NCBI GenBank assembly: GCA_030613165.1
Contig: JAUWMN010000037.1
Span: 1 to 9,675 of the forward strand
Source: Desulfobacterales bacterium
GTDB taxonomy: Bacteria; Desulfobacterota; Desulfobacteria; Desulfobacterales; C00003106
DNA length: 9,675 bases
Direction: 5' to 3'
The notes under the pieces are model-generated. The model was given only the letters and a program-made list of their open reading frames with translations, ran no database searches and had not been told where the DNA came from. The position numbers and the translations under genes were made by a program. This document shows, one piece after another, positions 1 to 4,892 of the stretch (positions are counted from its first letter, which is position 1; each line of letters starts with the position of its first letter).

Positions 1-199
1 TTTAATAGGGATTCCACTCCAGGATTCCGGCATACGACGGGACCTGAACCTAATCATTATAGCGATCAAAAAGTCGAGCGGGGATATGATGTTTAATCCT
101 TCTTCTACTGCTACAATTGAGGAGGGAGATACCGTGATCGCTGTAGGTGAAAGTGATAATCTGATCAAGTTGGAAAGACTTTTAAACCCCAAGGGGTAG
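1..199 (+). CDS. TrkA-C (RCK-C) domain end of a potassium channel or K+ transport protein (5' partial)
   Basis: Only the last 65 codons are present, in the frame that starts at base 2 and ends at the TAG at 197-199. The peptide runs LQDSGIRRDLNLIIIAIKK, then a short SSGDMMFNPSSTATIEEGD stretch, then TVIAVG, and ends LERLLNPKG. The sequence (I)R..L.L.IIAI, then G.M.FNP, then I..GD.VIAVGE is the usual signature of the TrkA C-terminal regulatory domain, which binds ligand beside the NAD-binding RCK-N domain. Such domains end both TrkA subunits and single-chain K+ channels; with the N-terminus missing I cannot tell which. It converges on the minus-strand J-domain gene with an 11-base gap and no obvious terminator hairpin between them. 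Confidence 0.8.
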   Translation, partial: LIGIPLQDSGIRRDLNLIIIAIKKSSGDMMFNPSSTATIEEGDTVIAVGESDNLIKLERLLNPKG

Positions 200-210
200 G
201 GTGCGATGAC

Positions 211-1137
211 TTACAGACCGGAAACTGCCAGTTCCTGAACCAGTTCTTTTTGCTTTTTGGTAAGACGCTTGGGCGTTTTTACGAGTATGCGGACATATTG
301 ATCTCCTCTTTTATTCTTTCCCATGAAAGGTAACCCATAACCCTTCAGACGCATTTTTGTCTGGCTGTGAGTGCCGGGAGGGATTTTGAGAGAGAGATGT
401 TTTTCATCTAACGTCGGAACTTCTATTTTTGTCCCCAGGACCGCTTCGGTCAATTTTATCTCTCGTTCGATGATCAGATCATGCTCTTCCACTGTAAAGA
501 CCGAATGAGGCAGTGCTTTGACCTGAATGTAAAGATCCCCGCCAGGTCCACCGAAATGGCCTGGCTTTCCTTTTCCCGCCAGGCGGAGCTTTTTGCCGGG
601 AGCCATCCCCTTGGGGATTTTGACGGAAATTTTGTCCTGACGTCCGTCTTCTCTCTGTAAAGCAATAGTTTTTGTGGTTCCGGAAAGGATTTCCTCTAAC
701 GTTAAGGGTAGTATATATGCCATATCAGCGCCTTTGATCGGCTTCTGTTGAGTAGTCTGATAGGCGCCAAAGGGGCGGCGGCCTCCGAAATCAAAAGAAA
801 ATGTCTGGGCTCTGCGTCCACCTCTCCCTGAAAAGATATCGCCCCCGACCCCGAATTCTTTTAATATATCGGAAAAATCAAAACCTTTAAAAATATCTTC
901 CCGACTATAGCGCCGGCTAAATCCGGATGCGCCAACCGTATCATATTGTTGGCGTTTTTCTTTGTCACTCAATACGGCATATGCCTCGCTGATCTCCTTG
1001 AATTTTTGCTCAGCTTCTTTATCTCCTTTGTTGTGATCAGGGTGATATTTCATGGCCAGCTTGCGATATGCTTTTTTAATCTCCGCATCCGCAGCATTCT
1101 TGTTTACGCCGAGAGTTTTATAATAATCGCTTGCCAT
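211..1137 (-). CDS. J-domain co-chaperone, CbpA-like (DnaJ without zinc finger)
   Basis: This is a 308-residue Hsp40 family protein expected to deliver clients to DnaK and stimulate its ATPase. A J domain occupies about residues 4-68 with the HPD motif at 32-34. A Gly/Phe-rich linker follows at about 75-125 ([20 protein letters not shown]). Two DnaJ C-terminal beta domains run from about 140 to the end ([34 protein letters not shown]). No CxxCxGxG zinc-binding repeats are present, so this is the class B (CbpA) type and not canonical DnaJ. I chose the ATG at 1135-1137 because a GAGG Shine-Dalgarno sits 5 nt upstream. An in-frame ATG 27 bases further up would lie in the promoter -10 region. No CbpM/MerR-type partner gene is adjacent. 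CbpA function is inferred from architecture only. Confidence 0.93.
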   Translation of the reverse strand: MASDYYKTLGVNKNAADAEIKKAYRKLAMKYHPDHNKGDKEAEQKFKEISEAYAVLSDKEKRQQYDTVGASGFSRRYSREDIFKGFDFSDILKEFGVGGDIFSGRGGRRAQTFSFDFGGRRPFGAYQTTQQKPIKGADMAYILPLTLEEILSGTTKTIALQREDGRQDKISVKIPKGMAPGKKLRLAGKGKPGHFGGPGGDLYIQVKALPHSVFTVEEHDLIIEREIKLTEAVLGTKIEVPTLDEKHLSLKIPPGTHSQTKMRLKGYGLPFMGKNKRGDQYVRILVKTPKRLTKKQKELVQELAVSGL

Positions 1138-1142
1138 ACCTG

Positions 1143-1146
1143 CCTC
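1143..1146 (-). promoter_or_regulatory. Shine-Dalgarno deciding the J-domain gene start
   Basis: On the minus strand GAGG lies 5 nt before the ATG at 1137, giving [10 protein letters not shown] as the N-terminus. This is the typical J-protein start and excludes the longer reading with nine extra residues. Confidence 0.75.
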
Positions 1147-1163
1147 GTAATTAAAGTAACACA

Positions 1164-1192
1164 AATATAAGTTGGTAAAGGGGCAATGTCAA
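1164..1192 (-). promoter_or_regulatory. Sigma70-type promoter of the J-domain gene
   Basis: On the minus strand there is a perfect -35 box TTGACA (1187-1192), a 17-base spacer, and a -10 box TATATT (1164-1169, 5 of 6 consensus). The predicted transcript would start near 1157 and have a leader of about 20 nt before the ATG at 1137. This is the strongest promoter-like match I see in the window. No sigma32-type boxes were recognised, so heat-shock control is not evident. Confidence 0.75.
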
Positions 1193-1209
1193 GGCCTCAT
1201 CCCCTTGAC
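1188..1209. promoter_or_regulatory. Inverted repeat overlapping the -35 box, possible operator
   Basis: GTCAAGG (1188-1194) and CCTTGAC (1203-1209) are perfect 7-bp inverted repeats separated by 8 bp. The left half overlaps the -35 element of the minus-strand promoter. The geometry suits a dimeric regulator, but no regulator is identifiable and chance is possible. Confidence 0.35.
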
Positions 1210-1226
1210 TCCAACGTGGCCCTCTG

Positions 1227-1292
1227 GTAATTGGTTGAGTAGTTGAGTGGTTAACGACTCAACCAATTACAAAACGAAGCGGGGCTATTTTA
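1227..1292. repeat. Intergenic inverted-repeat element, copy 1 (upstream of birA)
   Basis: Bases 1227-1240 and 1257-1270 are perfect 14-bp inverted repeats (GTAATTGGTTGAGT / ACTCAACCAATTAC) around a 16-base loop. The arms can also pair in a shifted register because GTTGAGT recurs at 1242-1248. The 39 bases at 1254-1292 match 9089-9127 upstream of truB without gaps, with 8 differences. It is therefore a dispersed element, not just a hairpin. It ends about 8 bases before the birA ATG. It has no coding capacity and its function is unknown. Confidence 0.7.
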
Positions 1293-1299
1293 AATCAAA

Positions 1300-2130
1300 A
1301 TGTTGTGCAATCGTCAATCGTCAATCGTCAATCGTCAATCCTATACCCCGGAGAGCATACAGGAAGGGCTGAAGACGGGCTGGCTTGGTAAAGGATTGAT
1401 ACGTTGTTACGAGACGGTCGATTCGACCAATATCGAGGCAAAGCGATTGGCAAATGCCGGCGCCCCGGAAGGGACCATCGTCCTTGCCGAAAGCCAAAAC
1501 AAAGGACGGGGACGCATGGAACGGGAATGGATTTCTCCCCGAGGAGAAGGGATCTATATGTCTGTTGTATTAAGGCCCCGCATTTTACCGGAAGAGGTTC
1601 AAAAACTTACATTTGTTGTTGCGGTAGCCCTTGCCTTTGCATTGAGACGCTTTGGTATAACGCCTCAAATTAAATGGCCGAACGACATATTGGTGAACGG
1701 AAAAAAGGTGGCGGGGATCTTGATGGAATTGACTGCCGGAGATGGATTGGCAGATTTCGTAATCGTTGGAATTGGGATCAATGTCAATACATCAACGGAC
1801 GAATTTCCATTATCTGTTCGCAGCCTGGCTACTTCGATTAACATGGTTGCCGATCGACCTGTCCGGCGTCGAGAGATTATTAAGATCTTGTTGTTACAAT
1901 TGGAGCTCTGGTATGAGCGATTTCTGACAGAGTCGTTCGGAATAGTTTTGGAGGCTTGGAGGAGATTGAGTAATACCTTGGGGGCGCGTGTGATGGTCAT
2001 CCTTTCAGATAAGAAGTTGGAAGGAATAGCAGAGAGAGTGGCCTCTGATGGTTCTCTAATGGTACGAGACGACAAAGGAAAGCTTCATAAAGTAATTGTG
2101 GGGGATGTGGTTCACTGTCGGTCTCTTTGA
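1300..2130 (+). CDS. birA: Biotin-[acetyl-CoA-carboxylase] ligase, catalytic and C-terminal domains only
   Basis: The enzyme activates biotin with ATP and attaches it to the target lysine of biotin carrier proteins. Recognisable motifs are the biotin/AMP loop KGRGRMEREW (68-77), KWPNDI (125-130), the catalytic lysine in GKKVAGI (K136), and GIGINVN (157-163). A small SH3-like C-terminal domain is present (about 225-276, LGARVMVILSDKKLEG). The length is 276 residues. The N-terminal winged-helix DNA-binding domain of E. coli BirA is missing, and a TAA at 1291-1293 closes the frame upstream. This copy should therefore be a ligase and not a repressor of biotin genes. The start is uncertain: ATG 1300 and TTG 1303 are the only near options. 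No clear Shine-Dalgarno is seen, and the first ~13 residues come from the heptamer repeat. The usually conserved Gly of GRGRxGR is Glu74. It diverges from the J-domain gene. Confidence 0.92.
   Translation: MLCNRQSSIVNRQSYTPESIQEGLKTGWLGKGLIRCYETVDSTNIEAKRLANAGAPEGTIVLAESQNKGRGRMEREWISPRGEGIYMSVVLRPRILPEEVQKLTFVVAVALAFALRRFGITPQIKWPNDILVNGKKVAGILMELTAGDGLADFVIVGIGINVNTSTDEFPLSVRSLATSINMVADRPVRRREIIKILLLQLELWYERFLTESFGIVLEAWRRLSNTLGARVMVILSDKKLEGIAERVASDGSLMVRDDKGKLHKVIVGDVVHCRSL
1308..1340 (+). repeat. Tandem heptamer CAATCGT, 4.7 copies
   Basis: Four perfect copies of CAATCGT plus a partial CAATC run from 1308 to 1340, inside the first codons of birA. Seven is not a multiple of three, so copies are read in different frames and encode a low-complexity NRQSSIVNRQS stretch. 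Gain or loss of one copy would shift the frame. Confidence 0.9.
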
Positions 2131-2159
2131 GACTTACGCGAAACATTCACGCGGCGGCA

Positions 2160-2182
2160 AAGGATTCTTGACAAGGATTCTT
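2160..2182 (+). repeat. Direct repeat AAGGATTCTT just upstream of the tRNA promoter
   Basis: AAGGATTCTT occurs at 2160-2169 and 2173-2182, 13 bp apart. The spacing of just over one helical turn would put both on nearly the same DNA face, 6-28 bp upstream of the -35 box. It could be an activator site or a chance duplication. Confidence 0.35.
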
Positions 2183-2187
2183 TACTG

Positions 2188-2216
2188 TTGACAAATAAAA
2201 AAAATAATCATAACAT
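2188..2216 (+). promoter_or_regulatory. Sigma70-type promoter for tRNA-Gly and probably the rimP operon
   Basis: A perfect -35 TTGACA (2188-2193) is followed by a 17-base A-rich spacer and TAACAT as the -10 (2211-2216, 4 of 6 consensus). Initiation would fall near 2223, leaving about 28 nt of 5' leader before the mature tRNA. I see no comparably good promoter between the tRNA and rimP, so readthrough from here may feed the operon. Confidence 0.6.
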
Positions 2217-2250
2217 ATTTTTTTTACACAGCGGTAGTCTTATTCGTTGT

Positions 2251-2326
2251 GCGGGCATAGCTCAGCTGGTAGAGTACAAGCTTCCCAAGCTTGGGGTCGC
2301 GGGGTCGAACCCCGTTGCCCGCTCCA
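2251..2326 (+). tRNA. tRNA-Gly(CCC)
   Basis: A complete 76-nt cloverleaf can be folded by eye. The acceptor GCGGGCA pairs perfectly with TGCCCGC. The D stem is GCTC/GAGT with a G10-U25 wobble. The anticodon stem is CAAGC/GCTTG around loop TTCCCAA, giving anticodon CCC (2284-2286), which reads GGG. The variable loop has 5 nt. The T stem is GCGGG/CCCGT. Discriminator T and CCA are encoded (2323-2326). The T loop reads GTCGAAC: position 54 is G (2304), where T is almost universal. It is the first gene after the promoter and precedes rimP, as metY does in E. coli. Confidence 0.93.
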
Positions 2327-2332
2327 TTTAGT

Positions 2333-2370
2333 GAGAGCTTTGAAAAATGCGACAGTTTTTCAAAGGTCTC
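2333..2370 (+). other. RNA hairpin immediately after the tRNA (processing or weak terminator)
   Basis: TTTGAAAAA (2339-2347) pairs with TTTTTCAAA (2356-2364) around an 8-base loop. The stem extends outward by C-G, one mismatch, then GAGA/TCTC (2333-2336 with 2367-2370). It starts 6 nt after the tRNA CCA end. The stem is AU-rich and no U tract follows directly, so an RNA-processing role or weak pausing is likelier than efficient termination. Confidence 0.5.
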
Positions 2371-2505
2371 TTGGTTTCCCTTTTTGAGGGGGCGCCTCTA
2401 ATTTTTTAAGGTAGCCTGCTTCGATTAGTGGATTTTTTGATAGTTTTATGTGCGGTTTTTATTGAAGAAACCGATAAAGATTATTGAATAATTACGCTAT
2501 GAAGA

Positions 2506-2531
2506 GCGGGCAGTAATAGCCCGCTTTTTTT
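2506..2531 (+). terminator. Intrinsic terminator/attenuator directly before rimP
   Basis: GCGGGC (2506-2511) and GCCCGC (2519-2524) form a perfect 6-bp GC stem with a 7-base loop, followed at once by seven T (2525-2531). Only 7 bases separate the T tract from the rimP ATG, so the hairpin occupies the place where a ribosome binding site would be. It lies downstream of tRNA-Gly and a promoter. It may end tRNA transcripts and act as an attenuator for rimP-nusA-infB; that regulation is inferred by analogy with the E. coli leader. The rest of 2371-2505 holds a weak CGGTTT/AAACCG hairpin (2453-2458 with 2468-2473) and no gene that I can see. Confidence 0.85.
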
Positions 2532-2538
2532 ATTTAAG

Positions 2539-3000
2539 ATGCAAGAACAGACCAATATAATCATTAAGCAGGCGGAAGCGTTGGCAAAACCCCTTCTATT
2601 AGCTGAAGGGATGGAATTGGTTGATATCACCTATCGTCATGAACAAGGGAGATGGATACTCGCTCTTTTTATAGATAAAGAAGGCGGGGTTACCATAGAT
2701 GACTGTGTGGCGATCAGCAGAGAATTCGGGGACATATTAGATATCAAGGATATTCTCCCCGGGCCATATAGTCTGGAGGTTTCTTCACCCGGATTGGATA
2801 GACCGCTGAAGGGGGTGGAAGACTTCAATCGATTCAAGGACCGGAAGATTCGTGTGAAGACCGGCCCACTTGTAGCAGGAAGGAAGCATTTTCAGGGGGT
2901 ATTATTGGGATATCAAAACGGAATAGTACGTGTGGAGGTGGACGACAAAGTATATGATATTCCGTATGAATATATCGCAAAAGCGCGACTTGATATATGA
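2539..3000 (+). CDS. rimP: Ribosome maturation factor RimP
   Basis: RimP binds the free 30S subunit and helps its assembly, mainly around the S12 and S19 region. The 153-residue length is normal. The N-terminal alpha/beta domain (about 1-80) shows AKPLLLAEGMELVDITYR, then ILALFIDKEGGVTIDDCVAISREFGDILD. The family hallmark SSPGLDRPL is at 82-90. The C-terminal Sm/SH3-like barrel follows (KDRKIRVKTG, FQGVLLGYQNGIVRVEVDDKVYDIPYEYIAKARL). The ATG at 2539 gives the standard family N-terminus and no closer start exists. It has no Shine-Dalgarno, because the terminator T tract ends 7 nt upstream. It is the first protein gene of the nusA-infB cluster. Confidence 0.95.
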   Translation: MQEQTNIIIKQAEALAKPLLLAEGMELVDITYRHEQGRWILALFIDKEGGVTIDDCVAISREFGDILDIKDILPGPYSLEVSSPGLDRPLKGVEDFNRFKDRKIRVKTGPLVAGRKHFQGVLLGYQNGIVRVEVDDKVYDIPYEYIAKARLDI

Positions 3001-3012
3001 CTTTAATTGATT

Positions 3013-3038
3013 AAGGGAGTTAGTATATGCATTCATAA
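3013..3038 (+). other. Orphan Shine-Dalgarno with a 3-codon reading frame
   Basis: AAGGGAG (3013-3019) is followed 7 nt later by ATG CAT TCA TAA (3027-3038). The signal lies just after the rimP stop, where a directly adjacent next gene would normally start. It may be a minimal upstream ORF, or the former start region of nusA displaced by the palindrome that follows. Neither can be shown from one sequence. Confidence 0.3.
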
Positions 3039-3052
3039 ATACAATTACGTTT

Positions 3053-3178
3053 AAGTTTAAAGTGCCTAAAGTGAACTAAAGTGCCTAAAGTTAAGGTAGC
3101 CTATCAATTTGAAACTAACTGCGCCGAAGGCGCATTCCTCAACTTTAGCTCACTTTACACTTTAGGCACTTTAAACTT
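3053..3178. repeat. ~126-bp imperfect palindrome in the rimP-nusA gap
   Basis: The arms at 3053-3073 and 3158-3178 are 21-base perfect inverted repeats. Pairing continues inward with one small bulge (TAAAGTGCCTAAAGTTAAGG against its counterpart at about 3137-3157). The left arm is itself built of repeated TAAAGTGCC units. A GC hairpin TGCGCC-GAA-GGCGCA lies near the centre (3120-3134). It has no coding capacity. It resembles a REP/MITE-like non-coding element; a transcript would fold into a long double-stranded stem that could be an RNase III substrate. It accounts for most of the 238-base gap between two genes that are often close together. Confidence 0.85.
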
Positions 3179-3224
3179 TCTCATATGTTATTTTATGGTT
3201 TTTCTACTGAGGAATTAAGGAATT

Positions 3225-3230
3225 AAAGGG
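3225..3230 (+). promoter_or_regulatory. Ribosome binding site of nusA
   Basis: AAAGGG lies 8 nt before the nusA ATG at 3239, preceded by GAGGAATTAAGG. An in-frame TAA at 3224-3226 rules out a longer NusA. Confidence 0.6.
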
Positions 3231-3238
3231 TTTTTATC

Positions 3239-4633
3239 ATGGTATCAGATGTCAAGCGAATCGTCGAACAGGTTAGCCGGGAGAGAGGAATAGACCGAAA
3301 GGTTCTTATTGCCACCCTGGAAGAGGCGCTCAGGTCCGCGGCCAGGAAGAAGTTCGGGATAGATGTTGAAATCGAGGTAGGTTATAATGACGAATTGGGA
3401 GAAATAGAGGTATTTCAATTCAAGGACGTGGTGGAAAAGGTCGAAAAACCTGATCTGCAGCTCAGCCTTGGCGATGCTTTAGAGTTGGATCCCGAATCCG
3501 AGATGGGTGACAGCCTCGGGGTTAAGATAGATATTGATAGTTTTGGGCGAATAGCTGCTCAATCTGCCAAACAGGTTATTATTCAAAAAATGAAGGATGC
3601 TGAGCGGGATGTAGTCTACGAAGATTTTATAGATCGCAAGGGAGAAATACTAAACGGTATTGTTCAGAGGATAGAAAAAGGGAACATCATTGTTAATCTT
3701 GGCCGGACCGAAGGTATAGTGCCGGTACGAGAACAGGCCCAAAGAGAGTATTATCGTCGTGGAGACAGAGTTCGTGCCTATGTATTGGATGTGCTACGCG
3801 ATACAAGGGGCCCACAGGTTGTTCTTTCCAGGAGCCATCCTAATTTTTTAGTTATGCTGTTTAAGGCAGAGGTTCCCGAGATTAGTGAGGGTATCGTAGA
3901 GATAATGGGGGCGGCCCGTGAGCCAGGGATCAGGGCTAAAATTGCTGTAGTTTCTCGTGACAGTGATATCGATCCTGTAGGGGCATGTGTGGGCATGAAA
4001 GGGTCACGGGTTCAAGGTGTGGTTCAGGAGTTGCGAGGTGAAAAGATCGACATCATTGCATGGCATGCGGACATGGCGAAATTTGTTTGTAACGCCCTGG
4101 CGCCCGCGGAAATCTCTCGGGTTGTTGTTGATGAGAATAATAACTCAATGGAAGTGATCGTCCCTGATGAATTTTTGGCTGTGGCAATCGGGAAGAACGG
4201 TCAAAACGTACGTTTGGCATCCAAGCTCACGGGGTGGCGAATAGACGTTAAAAGCGAAGAAAAATATAGCGATGCCTTACGTACCGGTTATGAATCCTTA
4301 TTGGCCTTATCCGGAATGGAGAAAGAGATCGCGGACGCCTTATATGAAGCAGGTTGTTATTCAATAGAGGAGCTGAGCAAGGCAACCGCGGATGAATTAG
4401 TACAGACCAAAGGGATCGATGCTGAAAAGGCCGAGGCCTTTATAGAAGCGGCTAAAGAGACGTTGCAAGAAGGCGCTAAGGAGGCTGAACCCGCGGAAGA
4501 GACAGATACCTCTGAACCAGAAGAACCATCGGTAGGTATCGAAGAGGGTGAAGGTGTCGAAGAGGGTGAAGGTGTCGAAGAGGCTGAAACCTCCGTGGAT
4601 GAGGAGGGTGAGCCCTCGATTGAAGAAGCATAG
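3239..4633 (+). CDS. nusA: Transcription termination/antitermination factor NusA
   Basis: NusA binds RNA polymerase and nascent RNA, modulating pausing, hairpin termination and rRNA antitermination. This copy has 464 residues. The RNAP-binding N-terminal domain covers about 1-125 (MVSDVKRIVEQVSRERGIDR). An S1 domain begins near 135 (GEILNGIVQRIEKGNIIVNL). KH1 carries DPVGACVGMKGSR (245-257) and KH2 carries VAIGKNGQNVRLASKLTGW (315-333). One helix-hairpin-helix segment lies at about 365-410 (IADALYEAGCYSIEELSKATADELVQTKGI). A strongly acidic tail (about 415-464) replaces the two acidic repeat domains of E. coli NusA and contains an IEEGEGVEEGEGVEEAE repeat. The gene end overlaps the start of ylxR. 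NusA may feed back on the terminator before rimP; this is inferred from the E. coli precedent. Confidence 0.97.
   Translation: MVSDVKRIVEQVSRERGIDRKVLIATLEEALRSAARKKFGIDVEIEVGYNDELGEIEVFQFKDVVEKVEKPDLQLSLGDALELDPESEMGDSLGVKIDIDSFGRIAAQSAKQVIIQKMKDAERDVVYEDFIDRKGEILNGIVQRIEKGNIIVNLGRTEGIVPVREQAQREYYRRGDRVRAYVLDVLRDTRGPQVVLSRSHPNFLVMLFKAEVPEISEGIVEIMGAAREPGIRAKIAVVSRDSDIDPVGACVGMKGSRVQGVVQELRGEKIDIIAWHADMAKFVCNALAPAEISRVVVDENNNSMEVIVPDEFLAVAIGKNGQNVRLASKLTGWRIDVKSEEKYSDALRTGYESLLALSGMEKEIADALYEAGCYSIEELSKATADELVQTKGIDAEKAEAFIEAAKETLQEGAKEAEPAEETDTSEPEEPSVGIEEGEGVEEGEGVEEAETSVDEEGEPSIEEA
4541..4588 (+). repeat. 18-bp in-frame tandem repeat in the nusA tail
   Basis: Two perfect copies of an 18-bp unit (4541-4558, 4559-4576) and a degenerate third encode EEGEGV repeats in the NusA frame. 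The unit is a multiple of three, so copy number can change without a frameshift. In the ylxR frame the same bases read basic KVSKRV repeats. Confidence 0.9.
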
Positions 4634-4892
4634 ACCGGAGAGATCGTGTATCGGTTGCGGAAGGAAGCAGGCAAAAAATGAACTTATCCGGTTTGTCTGT
4701 GATAATGAAGGCCGAATAAGACCGGACGTTCAACAGAAATCCGGGGGGCGGGGAGGGTATCTTTGCTTCAATGCAAAATGCCTGAAAGCAGCCATCCGTG
4801 GAGATAAGTTTAGTAGAGCATTTCGAAGAAAGGTTGACGATTCGGAAGTAGCAGCAAAGAGACTGGACGTTTTGGGGGGAATAGATGGCTAA
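4599..4892 (+). CDS. ylxR: YlxR family RNA-binding protein (DUF448)
   Basis: A small basic protein of the YlxR fold, usually encoded between nusA and infB. Family features are [19 protein letters not shown], then GRGGYLC, then [19 protein letters not shown]. The family is thought to bind RNA or to act as a regulatory factor in some bacteria; the function here is unproven. The start is ambiguous. ATG 4599 (97 residues, used here) has no good Shine-Dalgarno. TTG 4620 (90 residues) has AGGAGG 12 nt upstream and gives a typical family N-terminus, [13 protein letters not shown] 4548 would add a lysine/arginine-rich leader. Every option overlaps nusA, and the stop overlaps the infB start by 8 bp, which suggests translational coupling. 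Confidence 0.9.
   Translation: MRRVSPRLKKHRPERSCIGCGRKQAKNELIRFVCDNEGRIRPDVQQKSGGRGGYLCFNAKCLKAAIRGDKFSRAFRRKVDDSEVAAKRLDVLGGIDG

Noticed and set aside
1205..1233. birA promoter TTGACT-N17-TAATTG
   Set aside because: The -35 is acceptable but the -10 is poor, and it overlaps both the other promoter's inverted repeat and the hairpin element.
1308..1340. CRISPR-like short repeats
   Set aside because: Head-to-tail 7-bp units without spacers; a simple tandem repeat.
1665..2075. 136-residue minus-strand frame inside birA
   Set aside because: Full overlap with a well-supported ligase gene, no recognisable domain and no promoter or ribosome binding site.
2121..2133. Small GTCTC-TTT-GAGAC hairpin at the birA stop as a terminator
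   Set aside because: Only a 5-bp stem with a 3-base loop and no T tract after it.
2437..2465. Separate promoter before rimP (TTGATA-N17-TATTGA)
   Set aside because: The -10 match is only about 3 of 6 in AT-rich sequence; not better than chance.
2317..2524. Integration (att) duplication of the tRNA 3' end
   Set aside because: The shared block at the terminator is only about 7-8 bases, there is no integrase gene, and the gap is too small to be an island; kept only as a stem-similarity observation.
4357..4733. Minus-strand open frames opposite the nusA tail
   Set aside because: Repetitive Ser/Pro or His/Leu/Arg-rich reading is the complement of the 18-bp repeat region; nusA and ylxR explain the sequence.
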